A stretch of DNA of 64,000 nucleotides from UBA1351 sp965140555 (GTDB lineage Bacteria > Bacillota > Clostridia > Lachnospirales > Vallitaleaceae): assembly GCA_965140555.1 (NCBI GenBank), contig OZ223259.1, positions 1,736,001 to 1,800,000 of the forward strand. The letters run 5' to 3'. The position numbers and the translations under genes are program-made. Below, piece after piece: positions 8,740 through 16,488 of the stretch (positions within the stretch are counted from its first letter, which is position 1; each line of letters starts with the position of its first letter). A model generated the notes under the pieces. That model was not told the origin of the DNA. It worked only from the letters and a program-made list of their open reading frames with translations, and searched no databases.

Positions 8740-9594
8740 TCACTCGACGCCTTTTATATCCACAACGACTACTTCCGGTGGATTGAATACTCGCGGCAAA
8801 TACCATACTCGGGATAAGCCACGGCTCACTATCAGCGTTTTATCTCCATCTGAATACTGTCCACCTGCTAATTTAGGAAACAGCCCCTGATTTGGAGAAT
8901 ATAATCCATTCAGAATACCCGGAATTCTCAATTGGCCGCCATGGGCATGACCCGAGAATACAACATCCGCATTTTCTTTTTGATAGATTTCCCATTGTTC
9001 AGGGCGATGGGCTAGAAGAAGGGTGAATCTTTCTGCCTCTTCCGGCAAATCTAATACTTCTAACTGTTGTTGGGTTGCCTCTCTTTCACGAAGAGAACGT
9101 ATGGAAAAGGGATCTTTAATCCCTGCTATACACAATGTCTGTCCACGAATTTCCAATGTCTCATAACGATTCAAGACCATATGAACACCCATGTCTTCCA
9201 TTTCTTTTAACAATTGCTTCAAAAGCGGTTGGGCATATTCATGATTTCCGGTTGTATAATATACCGGATAACGCTCCACCAATTTTTGAAACAACACCAT
9301 TGCGCCTTTATAGTGGCGCACATCGTCAATCATATCACCGGTCATTAATATCACATCCGGATGCGCATCATCAATTCGTTTCATCAACCGTTCTTGATTA
9401 TCGCCATACAATGTACTATGTAAATCACTTAGCTGAACCACACGAATGGACGTATCGACTTCTAATTTATCCGTCTCTATCACATAATTACGCGTTATCG
9501 GTTCACTCCATAACGCCATAATCATGAATCCAACAAGGAGCACAATTCCAATCATACGCTTCCCTCTTTTCTTCGTCCAAATCCCTCGTCTCAA
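8740..9594 (-). CDS. Membrane-anchored metallophosphoesterase (YkuE/YaeI-like)
   Basis: About 284 aa. Three starts are possible: TTG 9612, TTG 9594 and ATG 9555. I choose 9594 because GGGGGTGG precedes it and it gives a basic N-terminus (RRGIWTKKRGKR) before the single TM anchor (IGIVLLVGFMIMALW). The calcineurin-like metal motifs are all present: LSDLH, GDMIDD, GNHEY, and GHAHGGQLR near the C-terminus. Relatives hydrolyse the lipid A precursor UDP-diacylglucosamine or other phospholipid/nucleotide phosphoesters at the membrane; the substrate here is not determined. It ends 16 bp from the SleB-type gene, so both may share a transcript that begins next to the repeat array. Confidence 0.87.
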   Translation of the reverse strand: MRRGIWTKKRGKRMIGIVLLVGFMIMALWSEPITRNYVIETDKLEVDTSIRVVQLSDLHSTLYGDNQERLMKRIDDAHPDVILMTGDMIDDVRHYKGAMVLFQKLVERYPVYYTTGNHEYAQPLLKQLLKEMEDMGVHMVLNRYETLEIRGQTLCIAGIKDPFSIRSLREREATQQQLEVLDLPEEAERFTLLLAHRPEQWEIYQKENADVVFSGHAHGGQLRIPGILNGLYSPNQGLFPKLAGGQYSDGDKTLIVSRGLSRVWYLPRVFNPPEVVVVDIKGVE

Positions 9595-9630
9595 GCCACC
9601 ACCCCCACTCAATCGTTATATTATAGCATT

Positions 9631-10521
9631 AAGAGTAGAAGTTCGCAAAGTCTAGTTGAATTTTGCAGAACAGCGAAGTTTGGGTGCTTCTACCGAACTT
9701 TGCTTTTCTGTGAATATGAAACTTCTTTGGGCTCTTCTACTCCATAAGAGTAGAAGTTCGCAAAGTCTAGTTGAATTTTGCAGAACAGCGAAGTTTGGGT
9801 GCTTCTACCGAACTTTGCTTTTCTGTGAATATGAAACTTCTTTGGGCTCTTCTACTCCATAAGAGTAGAAGTTCGCAAAGTCTAGTTGAATTTTGCAGAA
9901 CAGCGAAGTTTGGGTGCTTCTACCGAACTTTGCTTTTCTGTGAATATGAAACTTCTTTGGGCTCTTCTACTCCATAAGAGTAGAAGTTCGCAAAGTCTAG
10001 TTGAATTTTGCAGAACAGCGAAGTTTGGATGCTTCTACCGAACTTTGCTTTTCTGTGAATATGAAACTTCTTTGGGCTCTTCTACTCCATAAGAGTAGAA
10101 GTTCGCAAAGTCTAGTTGAATTTTGCAGAACAGCGAAGTTTGGATGCTTCTACCGAACTTTGCTTTTCTGTGAATATGAAACTTCTTTGGGCTCTTCTAC
10201 TCCATAAGAGTAGAAGTTCGCAAAGTCTAGTTGAATTTTGCAGAACAGCGAAGTTTGGATGCTTCTACCGAACTTTGCTTTTCTGTGAATATGAAACTTC
10301 TTTGGGCGCTTCTACTCCATAAGAGTAGAAGTTCGCAAAGTCTAGTTGAATTTTGCAGAAAAACGAAGTTTGGGTGCTTCTACCGAACTTTGCTTTTCTG
10401 TGAATATGAAACTTCTTTGGGCTCTTCTACTCCGTAAGAGTAGAAGTTCGCAAAGTCTAGTTGAATTTTACAGAAAAACGAAGTTTGGATGCTTCTACCG
10501 AACTTTGCTTTTCTGTGAATA
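9631..10521. repeat. Tandem array of 115-bp palindromic repeats (7 full + 1 partial)
   Basis: Units start at 9631, 9746, 9861, 9976, 10091, 10206, 10321 and 10436, an exact 115-bp period; the last is cut to ~86 bp. Each unit is built of nested inverted repeats. An inner hairpin pairs CAGAACAGCGAAGTT with AACTTTGCTTTTCTG (14 of 15 including one G-T). An outer imperfect arm pairs AGTAGAAG...AAAG with CTTT...CTTCTACT. Across each junction CTTCTACTC-CATAA-GAGTAGAAG forms a 9-bp stem. Copies 1-3 are identical, 4-6 share a GG-to-GGA change (tttggatgc), and 7-8 carry AAAAACG, so divergence grows toward the right end. The 68-aa frames in it start with TTG without a ribosome binding site. The array sits between two minus-strand genes. 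Confidence 0.95.
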
Positions 10522-10576
10522 GTGGTGCATTATCTATTCCGATAACCCACCACCTTCAGATTGTGCAACCACATAT

Positions 10577-11923
10577 TTAGTTTATCGTATCTTCTTTTCT
10601 ATAGAAAATCAACCCGGCAAAAAGAACCACCACAGATATCAGTAAGTAGAATCCGATACTGTCATTTGTAATTCCACCATACAGAATAACACTCGCACCC
10701 ATAAAGGCCAACAAGGGTTTAACAAAACGGGATACAATACTTAAATCTTTAAATTTCACAACATAATTAACATATAATAATATATAAATCCCATATACCA
10801 ATACAATAGGAATTTCATCCAATCCGATATAACGTCCGAAAACATTGCCCAAACTACAATACCAGATGGCTAAATAAATGAGCGAAACAAAACAGGATAC
10901 TGCCGCTGCCTTTATAGGCATCTGCGTTTTTTTATTCAACTGGCTCAATTGTTCTGGTGCCGGTCCTTGGTTTCGAATAGCCAACGAATAGGGCATCCGA
11001 ATATTTGCAAGTACCAATCCATTCAATGTCCCCAAACATGAAATAACTACAAATCCGGTTAATATCGTCGCTGCCACAGAACCAAATAGTTGCGCTGCCA
11101 CAATAGAAACGGCCGAATCTCCTTCTGAAATAATCGTTTCTGTCGGCAAAACTCCGGCAATTCCTAAGAAATAGGCTACATATACAACAAAAATAACCAA
11201 GGTACCAATAATTAATGCTCTCGGCAAATTTCTCTTTGAATCTTTAATCTCGCTGTTAATCGTTATGGCGACAATCCACCCTTCGTAAGCAAAGGCCGTC
11301 GATACAACTGCTTTGGATAATGTGCCGCTTCCATTTCCCAATACTGATGATGCTTGATTAAGATTTTCCATAGTCACGCCATTGATTAGACCATAGATAA
11401 TTCCGACAACAGCCACACTAATGAGCGGGATAAGCTTTATGACCGTTGTTGTTACTTGCAAATCTCCGGATAATTTTGGTGCAACCGCATTCAATGCATA
11501 TAGTCCACATAGATAAACCGTTGCTAATCCCCACTTAATAGGTGATTCAATCAACTCTCCATGCCCGATGAGGGCTAATGTGTAATTTGCTGATACAAAA
11601 GCCAAAATCGCTGTTAATGGTGAAAAATACAAAACCCAGTTAAACCACCCCACGAGATAACCGGCTCGCTTTCCATAAGCATCTTCCATATAATCCACAA
11701 GTCCATTTGATTTTTCAATGCGCTGTGCGTATTCCGCAAATACCAATGCACCAAAAATCATGGATACTGCCCCGATACACCATGCCAACAAAGCTAAAAG
11801 CAAGTTTCCATCGGATGCTGTTAATACATCATCCGCTTTGAAAAACACCCCAGACCCGATAACAACACCCACAATCATGGCTATCGCTGTCGGCAACCCA
11901 TACTTCTCTTTTAATTTTTCCAT
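10577..11923 (-). CDS. APC-family amino acid permease
   Basis: The start is the ATG at 11923, because the ribosome binding site GTGGAGGAA lies inside the longer frame. The 448-aa protein has about 12 TM helices. The first helix carries the APC signature (AIAMIVGVVIGSGVFF), and helix 6 has AYEGWIVAITINSEIKDSKRNLPRAL, typical of LAT/SteT-like exchangers. These import or exchange neutral amino acids such as serine/threonine; substrate cannot be read from sequence. It is monocistronic and divergent from the glycosyltransferase at 12128, with a long inverted repeat between the two starts. Confidence 0.9.
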   Translation of the reverse strand: MEKLKEKYGLPTAIAMIVGVVIGSGVFFKADDVLTASDGNLLLALLAWCIGAVSMIFGALVFAEYAQRIEKSNGLVDYMEDAYGKRAGYLVGWFNWVLYFSPLTAILAFVSANYTLALIGHGELIESPIKWGLATVYLCGLYALNAVAPKLSGDLQVTTTVIKLIPLISVAVVGIIYGLINGVTMENLNQASSVLGNGSGTLSKAVVSTAFAYEGWIVAITINSEIKDSKRNLPRALIIGTLVIFVVYVAYFLGIAGVLPTETIISEGDSAVSIVAAQLFGSVAATILTGFVVISCLGTLNGLVLANIRMPYSLAIRNQGPAPEQLSQLNKKTQMPIKAAAVSCFVSLIYLAIWYCSLGNVFGRYIGLDEIPIVLVYGIYILLYVNYVVKFKDLSIVSRFVKPLLAFMGASVILYGGITNDSIGFYLLISVVVLFAGLIFYRKEDTIN

Positions 11924-11977
11924 AAGATTCCTCCACAAATTTTATGCCTATCATGCTATACTAGAAATGACGTTATC

Positions 11978-12031
11978 CTAGTGTACTGACACGCTCATAA
12001 ATAGAAGCATATGAACATGTCAGTACACTAG
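11978..12031. repeat. Long inverted repeat between divergent genes
   Basis: CTAGTGTACTGACA (11978-11991) is the exact reverse complement of TGTCAGTACACTAG (12018-12031), and pairing continues inward (CGCTCATA against TATGAACA) for 20 of 22 positions around a ~10-nt loop. No T-run follows on either side, so it is not an ordinary terminator. It lies 55 bp upstream of the permease start and ~97 bp upstream of the glycosyltransferase start. It could be a regulatory operator, a small palindromic element or a processed RNA stem. Confidence 0.8.
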
Positions 12032-12127
12032 TAACATATAGCCCATAAATCAAGACGCCCTATACTACAACACAATAAAGCGATTATACGTCAAATTAAT
12101 AATAACTTCAATAGGATTGGTGAAAGC

Positions 12128-13270
12128 ATGCATGTTTTATTTATTGAACCTTTTTACGCCGGCTCCCATAAAAGCTGGCTTGATCAACTGACCCACTTCT
12201 CAACGCATACCATTCATAAGATTACTCATCCTGGGCGTTTCTGGAAATGGAGAATGTATGGCAGTGCTTATACTTTAGCAACCAAGGCACTACAAATGCT
12301 CCAAAATGCAACTGATAGAGGCCAACCTTATGACATGATTATTTCAAGTGATATGATGGATGTCGCTGCCTTCATTGCTTTTCTACGTCCCTATACAACA
12401 AAGCATTCTCTGCCCATCGGCATCTACTTCCACGAAAATCAATGGGCTTATCCATGGCAGGCATCTAGCGATGACAAAACGTTAGGTCGCGATGTCCATT
12501 ATGGCATAATGAACTATAACAGTGCCCTTGCTGCAGATTTTCTCCTTTTTAATTCTACCTATAATCAAGAGACATTTATCAACGGATGCAAGGAAGTTCT
12601 CTCAAAAATGCCTGACTGTCATCATCATAATACTTTAACCCTTTTACAACGTAAAAGCCATATACTCCCTATAGGCATTCTCCCAAAGGTCCCTACCGAT
12701 ACCTTGAATCTAGACACCGATATCCCTATTATCCTATGGAATCATCGCATGGAACACGATAAAAATCCTACGGCATTCCTTAATTGCCTCATTCGCATTG
12801 CCGCAGACTGGGAAAAATCAAACGTTCCTTTCCATCTAGTCCTTATCGGCGAATCGAATGAGAAAGCGCGCAAAAAATACGCTGACTTGATTAATCAACT
12901 GACTCCTTATATTATAAAGGAAGGCTACTGTAGTCCTGAGGAATACTGCTACTGGTTAGAACGCTCTACGATACTCCCTGTAACATCTCTACATGATTTC
13001 TTCGGTATTAGCATAATGGAAGCCGTTCTCTACGGCACTTATCCCCTACTTCCTAGGCGCCTTACCTATCCGGAGTTATATCATTACCACACTTATCCGG
13101 AACTTTTCTATGAAAACACGGCAGATGCCCTATACGAACGCCTCTTAGAACTACTTATCCACAGCCACAACCATTCTCTTGCCGATTATTCACATATCGC
13201 TAAGCCTTATGTGTGGCCATCTTTAATCTCAACGTACGATACCTTGTTCACTCAACTTGCTTCTTCTTAA
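12128..13270 (+). CDS. DUF3524 / QTMAN-like GT-B glycosyltransferase
   Basis: The 380-aa protein opens with LFIEPFYAGSHKSWLDQL and HPGRFWKWRMYGSAYTLA, which is the signature of the DUF3524 family (GTDC1 in animals, identified as the tRNA-queuosine mannosyltransferase QTMAN). The C-terminal half is GT4-like: ILWNHRMEHDKNPTAF, VLIGESNEKAR, PVTSLHDFFGISIMEAVLYGTYPLLPRRLTYPEL with the E-x7-E type nucleotide-sugar region. It starts at 12128 with GGATTGGTGAAAG upstream, is monocistronic and ends at a strong bidirectional terminator. By family it should transfer a sugar, perhaps to queuosine in tRNA; this is inference, since no queuosine gene is nearby. Confidence 0.8.
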   Translation: MHVLFIEPFYAGSHKSWLDQLTHFSTHTIHKITHPGRFWKWRMYGSAYTLATKALQMLQNATDRGQPYDMIISSDMMDVAAFIAFLRPYTTKHSLPIGIYFHENQWAYPWQASSDDKTLGRDVHYGIMNYNSALAADFLLFNSTYNQETFINGCKEVLSKMPDCHHHNTLTLLQRKSHILPIGILPKVPTDTLNLDTDIPIILWNHRMEHDKNPTAFLNCLIRIAADWEKSNVPFHLVLIGESNEKARKKYADLINQLTPYIIKEGYCSPEEYCYWLERSTILPVTSLHDFFGISIMEAVLYGTYPLLPRRLTYPELYHYHTYPELFYENTADALYERLLELLIHSHNHSLADYSHIAKPYVWPSLISTYDTLFTQLASS

Positions 13271-13276
13271 TATATA

Positions 13277-13317
13277 AAAGGCAGTGCCGGCAACAATATT
13301 GCCGGCACTGCCTTTTT
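13277..13317. terminator. Bidirectional intrinsic terminator
   Basis: A 17-bp perfect stem, AAAGGCAGTGCCGGCAA/TTGCCGGCACTGCCTTT, with a 5-nt loop and T-runs in both directions. It ends the glycosyltransferase on the plus strand and the uxa operon on the minus strand. Confidence 0.95.
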
Positions 13318-13353
13318 AGTGTGATTATCTTTAGAATAATAAAGGGTTACTTA

Positions 13354-14775
13354 TTATAAACCGAAGTATGCATCTGCATTGTTGTAACAGATATCTTCAA
13401 CAATTTGACCTAACATTGCCATATCATGAGGATATTGACCTGTAACCACTAAGTCACCTAGGAAGTTGCAAAGAATACGACGGAAATATTCATGACGTGT
13501 ATAAGATAAGAAACTTCTTGAATCTGTTAACATTCCGACAAAAGCGCTAAGCAAGCCAAGATTTGCTAATGTTTTGAGTTGAGTTTCCATACCGTCTTTT
13601 TGGTCTAAGAACCACCATCCTGAACCGAATTGAATTTTACCACGTGTTCCGCCACCTTGGAAATTACCGATCATTGTTGCAAGAACATGGTTATCTTTTG
13701 GGTTCAAGTTGTATAGAATTGTTTTTGGTAACTCATCTGTTGAATCCAAGTCATTAAGCAAACGGGATAATTGAGGTGCCATTGTTTGATCATGAATAGA
13801 ATCATAACCGGTATCCGCTCCTAACATAGCGTACATACGACGGTTGTTGTTCCGTAATGCACCAATATGAATTTGCATTGCCCATCCACGTTTTGCATAT
13901 TGACGACCAAGGAAGTTAATAATAACACCCTTGTAGATTGCTACTTCATCCGGTGTTAAGATATCGCCTACTAAACCTTTTTTGAAGATTTGATTCGCTG
14001 CTGTAAGATCAATCTCATTCTCTGCATTATATGGAGATTGATAATCCACTGTATCTAGTGCATGGTCCGATAGACGGCACCCTACTTCATGGAAGTAGTC
14101 AATACGTTCTTCTAAGGCTTTCATTAATTTTTCTACAGAATCAATCGTATAGCCGACAACACTTTGTAAGCGTTCTACCCAAGGAATAAACGTCTCAACA
14201 TCAATGTTAAAACTCTTGTCCGGTCTAAAGGTTGGGCATACAGATGTCTCAAACGATGTATCCTTTGCAATTGCCTTATGGTGTTCTAAATCATCACAAG
14301 GATCATCTGTCGTACAAATGACTGTTACATTGGAACGTTTAATCAAACCACGAGCACTATATCCGTCTTGTTGTAATAATTCATTACACTTATCATAGAT
14401 TTCTTTTGCTGTATCTTCGTTCAATAATGTATCGATACCAAAATAACGTTGTAATTCAAGATGTGTCCAGTGGTACATCGGATTTCCTACAGCGTAAGGG
14501 ACTGTCTTAGCAAAAGCCAAGAATTTTTCATAATCGGGTTGGTCCCCTGTAATAAAATCTTCTGTAAAGCCCATAGAACGCATAAGACGCCACTTGTAAT
14601 GATCGCCACCAAGCCAAACTTCTGTGATGTTCTTGTATCGTTTATCATTTGCAATCTCTTCAGGATTTAAGTGACAGTGATAATCAATAATCGGCATTTT
14701 TTTTGCATGATTATGATATAGTTCAACAGCTACGTCATTTTGTAAAATAAAATTCTCGTCCAAAAATTTTTTCAT
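13354..14775 (-). CDS. uxaC: Uronate (glucuronate/galacturonate) isomerase
   Basis: The 473-aa protein starts at the ATG at 14775 (AGGAGAG upstream), nine residues inside the longer frame. It matches the amidohydrolase-fold uronate isomerase: metal-binding IIDYHCHLNPEEI near 26-38, a conserved WLGGDHYKWRLMRSMG, TTDDPCDDL, MQIHIGALRNNN and FGSGWWFLDQKDGM, SFLSYTRHEYFRRILC. It converts D-glucuronate to fructuronate and D-galacturonate to tagaturonate in the cytoplasm. It is the last gene of the uxaB-uxaA-uxaC cluster; a ~120-bp MITE lies between it and uxaA, leaving ~200 bp between the two genes. Confidence 0.95.
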   Translation of the reverse strand: MKKFLDENFILQNDVAVELYHNHAKKMPIIDYHCHLNPEEIANDKRYKNITEVWLGGDHYKWRLMRSMGFTEDFITGDQPDYEKFLAFAKTVPYAVGNPMYHWTHLELQRYFGIDTLLNEDTAKEIYDKCNELLQQDGYSARGLIKRSNVTVICTTDDPCDDLEHHKAIAKDTSFETSVCPTFRPDKSFNIDVETFIPWVERLQSVVGYTIDSVEKLMKALEERIDYFHEVGCRLSDHALDTVDYQSPYNAENEIDLTAANQIFKKGLVGDILTPDEVAIYKGVIINFLGRQYAKRGWAMQIHIGALRNNNRRMYAMLGADTGYDSIHDQTMAPQLSRLLNDLDSTDELPKTILYNLNPKDNHVLATMIGNFQGGGTRGKIQFGSGWWFLDQKDGMETQLKTLANLGLLSAFVGMLTDSRSFLSYTRHEYFRRILCNFLGDLVVTGQYPHDMAMLGQIVEDICYNNADAYFGL

Positions 14776-14855
14776 TTTCTCTCTCCTATAATCGTGATGC
14801 AATCAGAGCATCCCAAAGGGACCCTCTGATCTAGCTTTCGTTTTATTCATCTTAT

Positions 14856-14975
14856 GATTAGGTCGACAAAAGCATATAGTTGAACTTTCATATACAATAT
14901 ATTGTTACGAACGCATCTACGTAATCTATATATTATATATGAATTTAGTGAAACTTGCTTTTTCGCCCTAATCAC
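14856..14975. mobile_element. MITE-like palindromic element, single copy
   Basis: A 120-bp element with imperfect terminal inverted repeats (GATTAGGTCGACAAAAG and the matching CTTTTT..CGCCCTAATCAC end), an almost fully palindromic body, and a flanking 5-bp direct repeat CTTAT at 14851-14855 and 14976-14980. It is the same family as the three tandem copies at 23632-24004. The right-hand CTTAT includes the stop codon of uxaA, so the element inserted directly at the uxaA 3' end and now forms a long intercistronic hairpin in the uxa mRNA. No transposase is encoded. Confidence 0.88.
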
Positions 14976-14976
14976 C

Positions 14977-16488
14977 TTATAAAGTAACCCCGGATTTAAA
15001 TATTGCAATTTCCCGGTAGTTGTTTTGCTCTTGGCGGGTATAGTCTCCATTTGCTTTAGCAATGACCATATCAATAAATTCATCAAGTAATTCATCCATT
15101 GTTGCACCATCGACCAAACGCCCTGCATTGAAATCAATCCAGTTTGTTTTCTTCTCTGCGAGAGGACTATTGGTTGCTATCTTCATTGTTGGAATGAATC
15201 CACCAAAAGGTGTTCCACGTCCGGTTGTAAAAAGAACCATTTGACACCCGCACATTCCCAACGCTGTCGTTGCTACGGCATCATTGCCCGGTGCACTTAA
15301 CAAGTTCAGACCATGCGTCTTAATACGATCGGTATGTTTTAGTACATCAACCACTTGACTATGACCGGCTTTTTGAGTACACCCAAGGGATTTATCCTCT
15401 AATGTTGATATACCACCATTCTTGTTCCCCGGGGAGGGATTTTCATAAATCACTTGATCATGGCGTTTGTAGTAATTCTTAAAGTCATTCACCAATTCAA
15501 CAGTCTTCTCAAAGGTTTCTTGATCTTTACAACGGTTCATCAAAATAGTTTCTGCACCAAACATCTCGGGTACTTCTGTCAGCACCGTTGTTCCACCATT
15601 ACTTATCAAGTAATCGGAAAAACGGCCCAGTAACGGATTCGCTGTAATACCACTTAATCCGTCGGATCCACCACATTCTAAACCGATACGAAGTACCGAT
15701 AGGGGTTGTTCTTCCCGTTTATCTTGCAGCATTTGGTCATATAATTCTTGCAAAATCTCCACGCCTGCAGCAATTTCATCCTCAACCTCTTGACTGACTA
15801 AGAATTTGACGCGTTCCTTATCATAATCACCGAGAGTGCGTTCAAAGGCATCGATTTGATTATTCTCACAACCAAGTCCGATCACTAGAACACCACCGGC
15901 ATTCGGATGCTTCACAATATTTTGCAATGTTTTACGTGTGTTCACATGATCATCGCCCATTTGGGAACAACCATAATTATGGCCGAAAGAATAGATTCCG
16001 TCAACTTCAGGTATTGTTTTAAGTCGAATGCCTTCATCTAAGAGACGCTCTTTGAACACATTGATGATTTGATTACTGACACCGTTGACACAGCCTACTG
16101 TCGGAATAACCCACAGCTCATTCCGTATACCGATTTCTCCATTTTTGCGAACATAGACATTGACTTTTCTGTCTTCAATCTTCTTGACGAACGTTTCTTC
16201 CTCCGGATTATAGGTATACTCGATGACATCACTCAAGGTTGTTTTGATATTATGTACATGCACATGTTGTCCTTTTTGAATGTCTTTCGTTGCAAAACCG
16301 ATAGGCATACCGTATTTAATCACCGGCTCACCTTCTTTAATATCGGCAATGGCAATTTTATGTCCTCGTGTAATCGGTTCAACCACTTCTATTGTAATAG
16401 CGTCTGCTGATAATTGATCCCCTGGTTGCATATCTTCAAGTGCTATGAAAACATTGTCCCGTTTGTGAATATGGATCATTTTCTTCAT
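14977..16488 (-). CDS. uxaA: Altronate dehydratase
   Basis: The 503-aa full-length enzyme has the N-terminal SAF-like domain (~1-95, ALEDMQPGDQL, TRGHKIAIADIKEGEPVIKYG) and the C-terminal catalytic domain. Recognisable family segments are GIRNELWVIPTVGCVN, FGHNYGCSQMGDDHVNT, IGLGCENNQID, GLECGGSDGLSGITANP, EVPEMFGAE, NPSPGNKNGGISTLEDKSLGC and TTGRGTPFG. It dehydrates D-altronate to 2-keto-3-deoxygluconate, using iron. It starts one base after the uxaB stop (TAG then ATG), with GAGGTGA upstream. The stop codon forms part of the CTTAT target duplication of the adjacent MITE. Confidence 0.95.
   Translation of the reverse strand: MKKMIHIHKRDNVFIALEDMQPGDQLSADAITIEVVEPITRGHKIAIADIKEGEPVIKYGMPIGFATKDIQKGQHVHVHNIKTTLSDVIEYTYNPEEETFVKKIEDRKVNVYVRKNGEIGIRNELWVIPTVGCVNGVSNQIINVFKERLLDEGIRLKTIPEVDGIYSFGHNYGCSQMGDDHVNTRKTLQNIVKHPNAGGVLVIGLGCENNQIDAFERTLGDYDKERVKFLVSQEVEDEIAAGVEILQELYDQMLQDKREEQPLSVLRIGLECGGSDGLSGITANPLLGRFSDYLISNGGTTVLTEVPEMFGAETILMNRCKDQETFEKTVELVNDFKNYYKRHDQVIYENPSPGNKNGGISTLEDKSLGCTQKAGHSQVVDVLKHTDRIKTHGLNLLSAPGNDAVATTALGMCGCQMVLFTTGRGTPFGGFIPTMKIATNSPLAEKKTNWIDFNAGRLVDGATMDELLDEFIDMVIAKANGDYTRQEQNNYREIAIFKSGVTL

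Noticed and set aside
9656..10437. Six near-identical 68-aa open frames in the tandem array
   Set aside because: They start with TTG, lack a ribosome binding site and run across the repeat junction; the period of the DNA repeat alone explains them.
9631..10521. CRISPR array
   Set aside because: Repeats are contiguous 115-bp units without unique spacers, and no cas genes are present.
11978..12031. Terminator
   Set aside because: Perfect long stem, but no T-run on either strand and it lies between two divergent gene starts, where a terminator is not needed.
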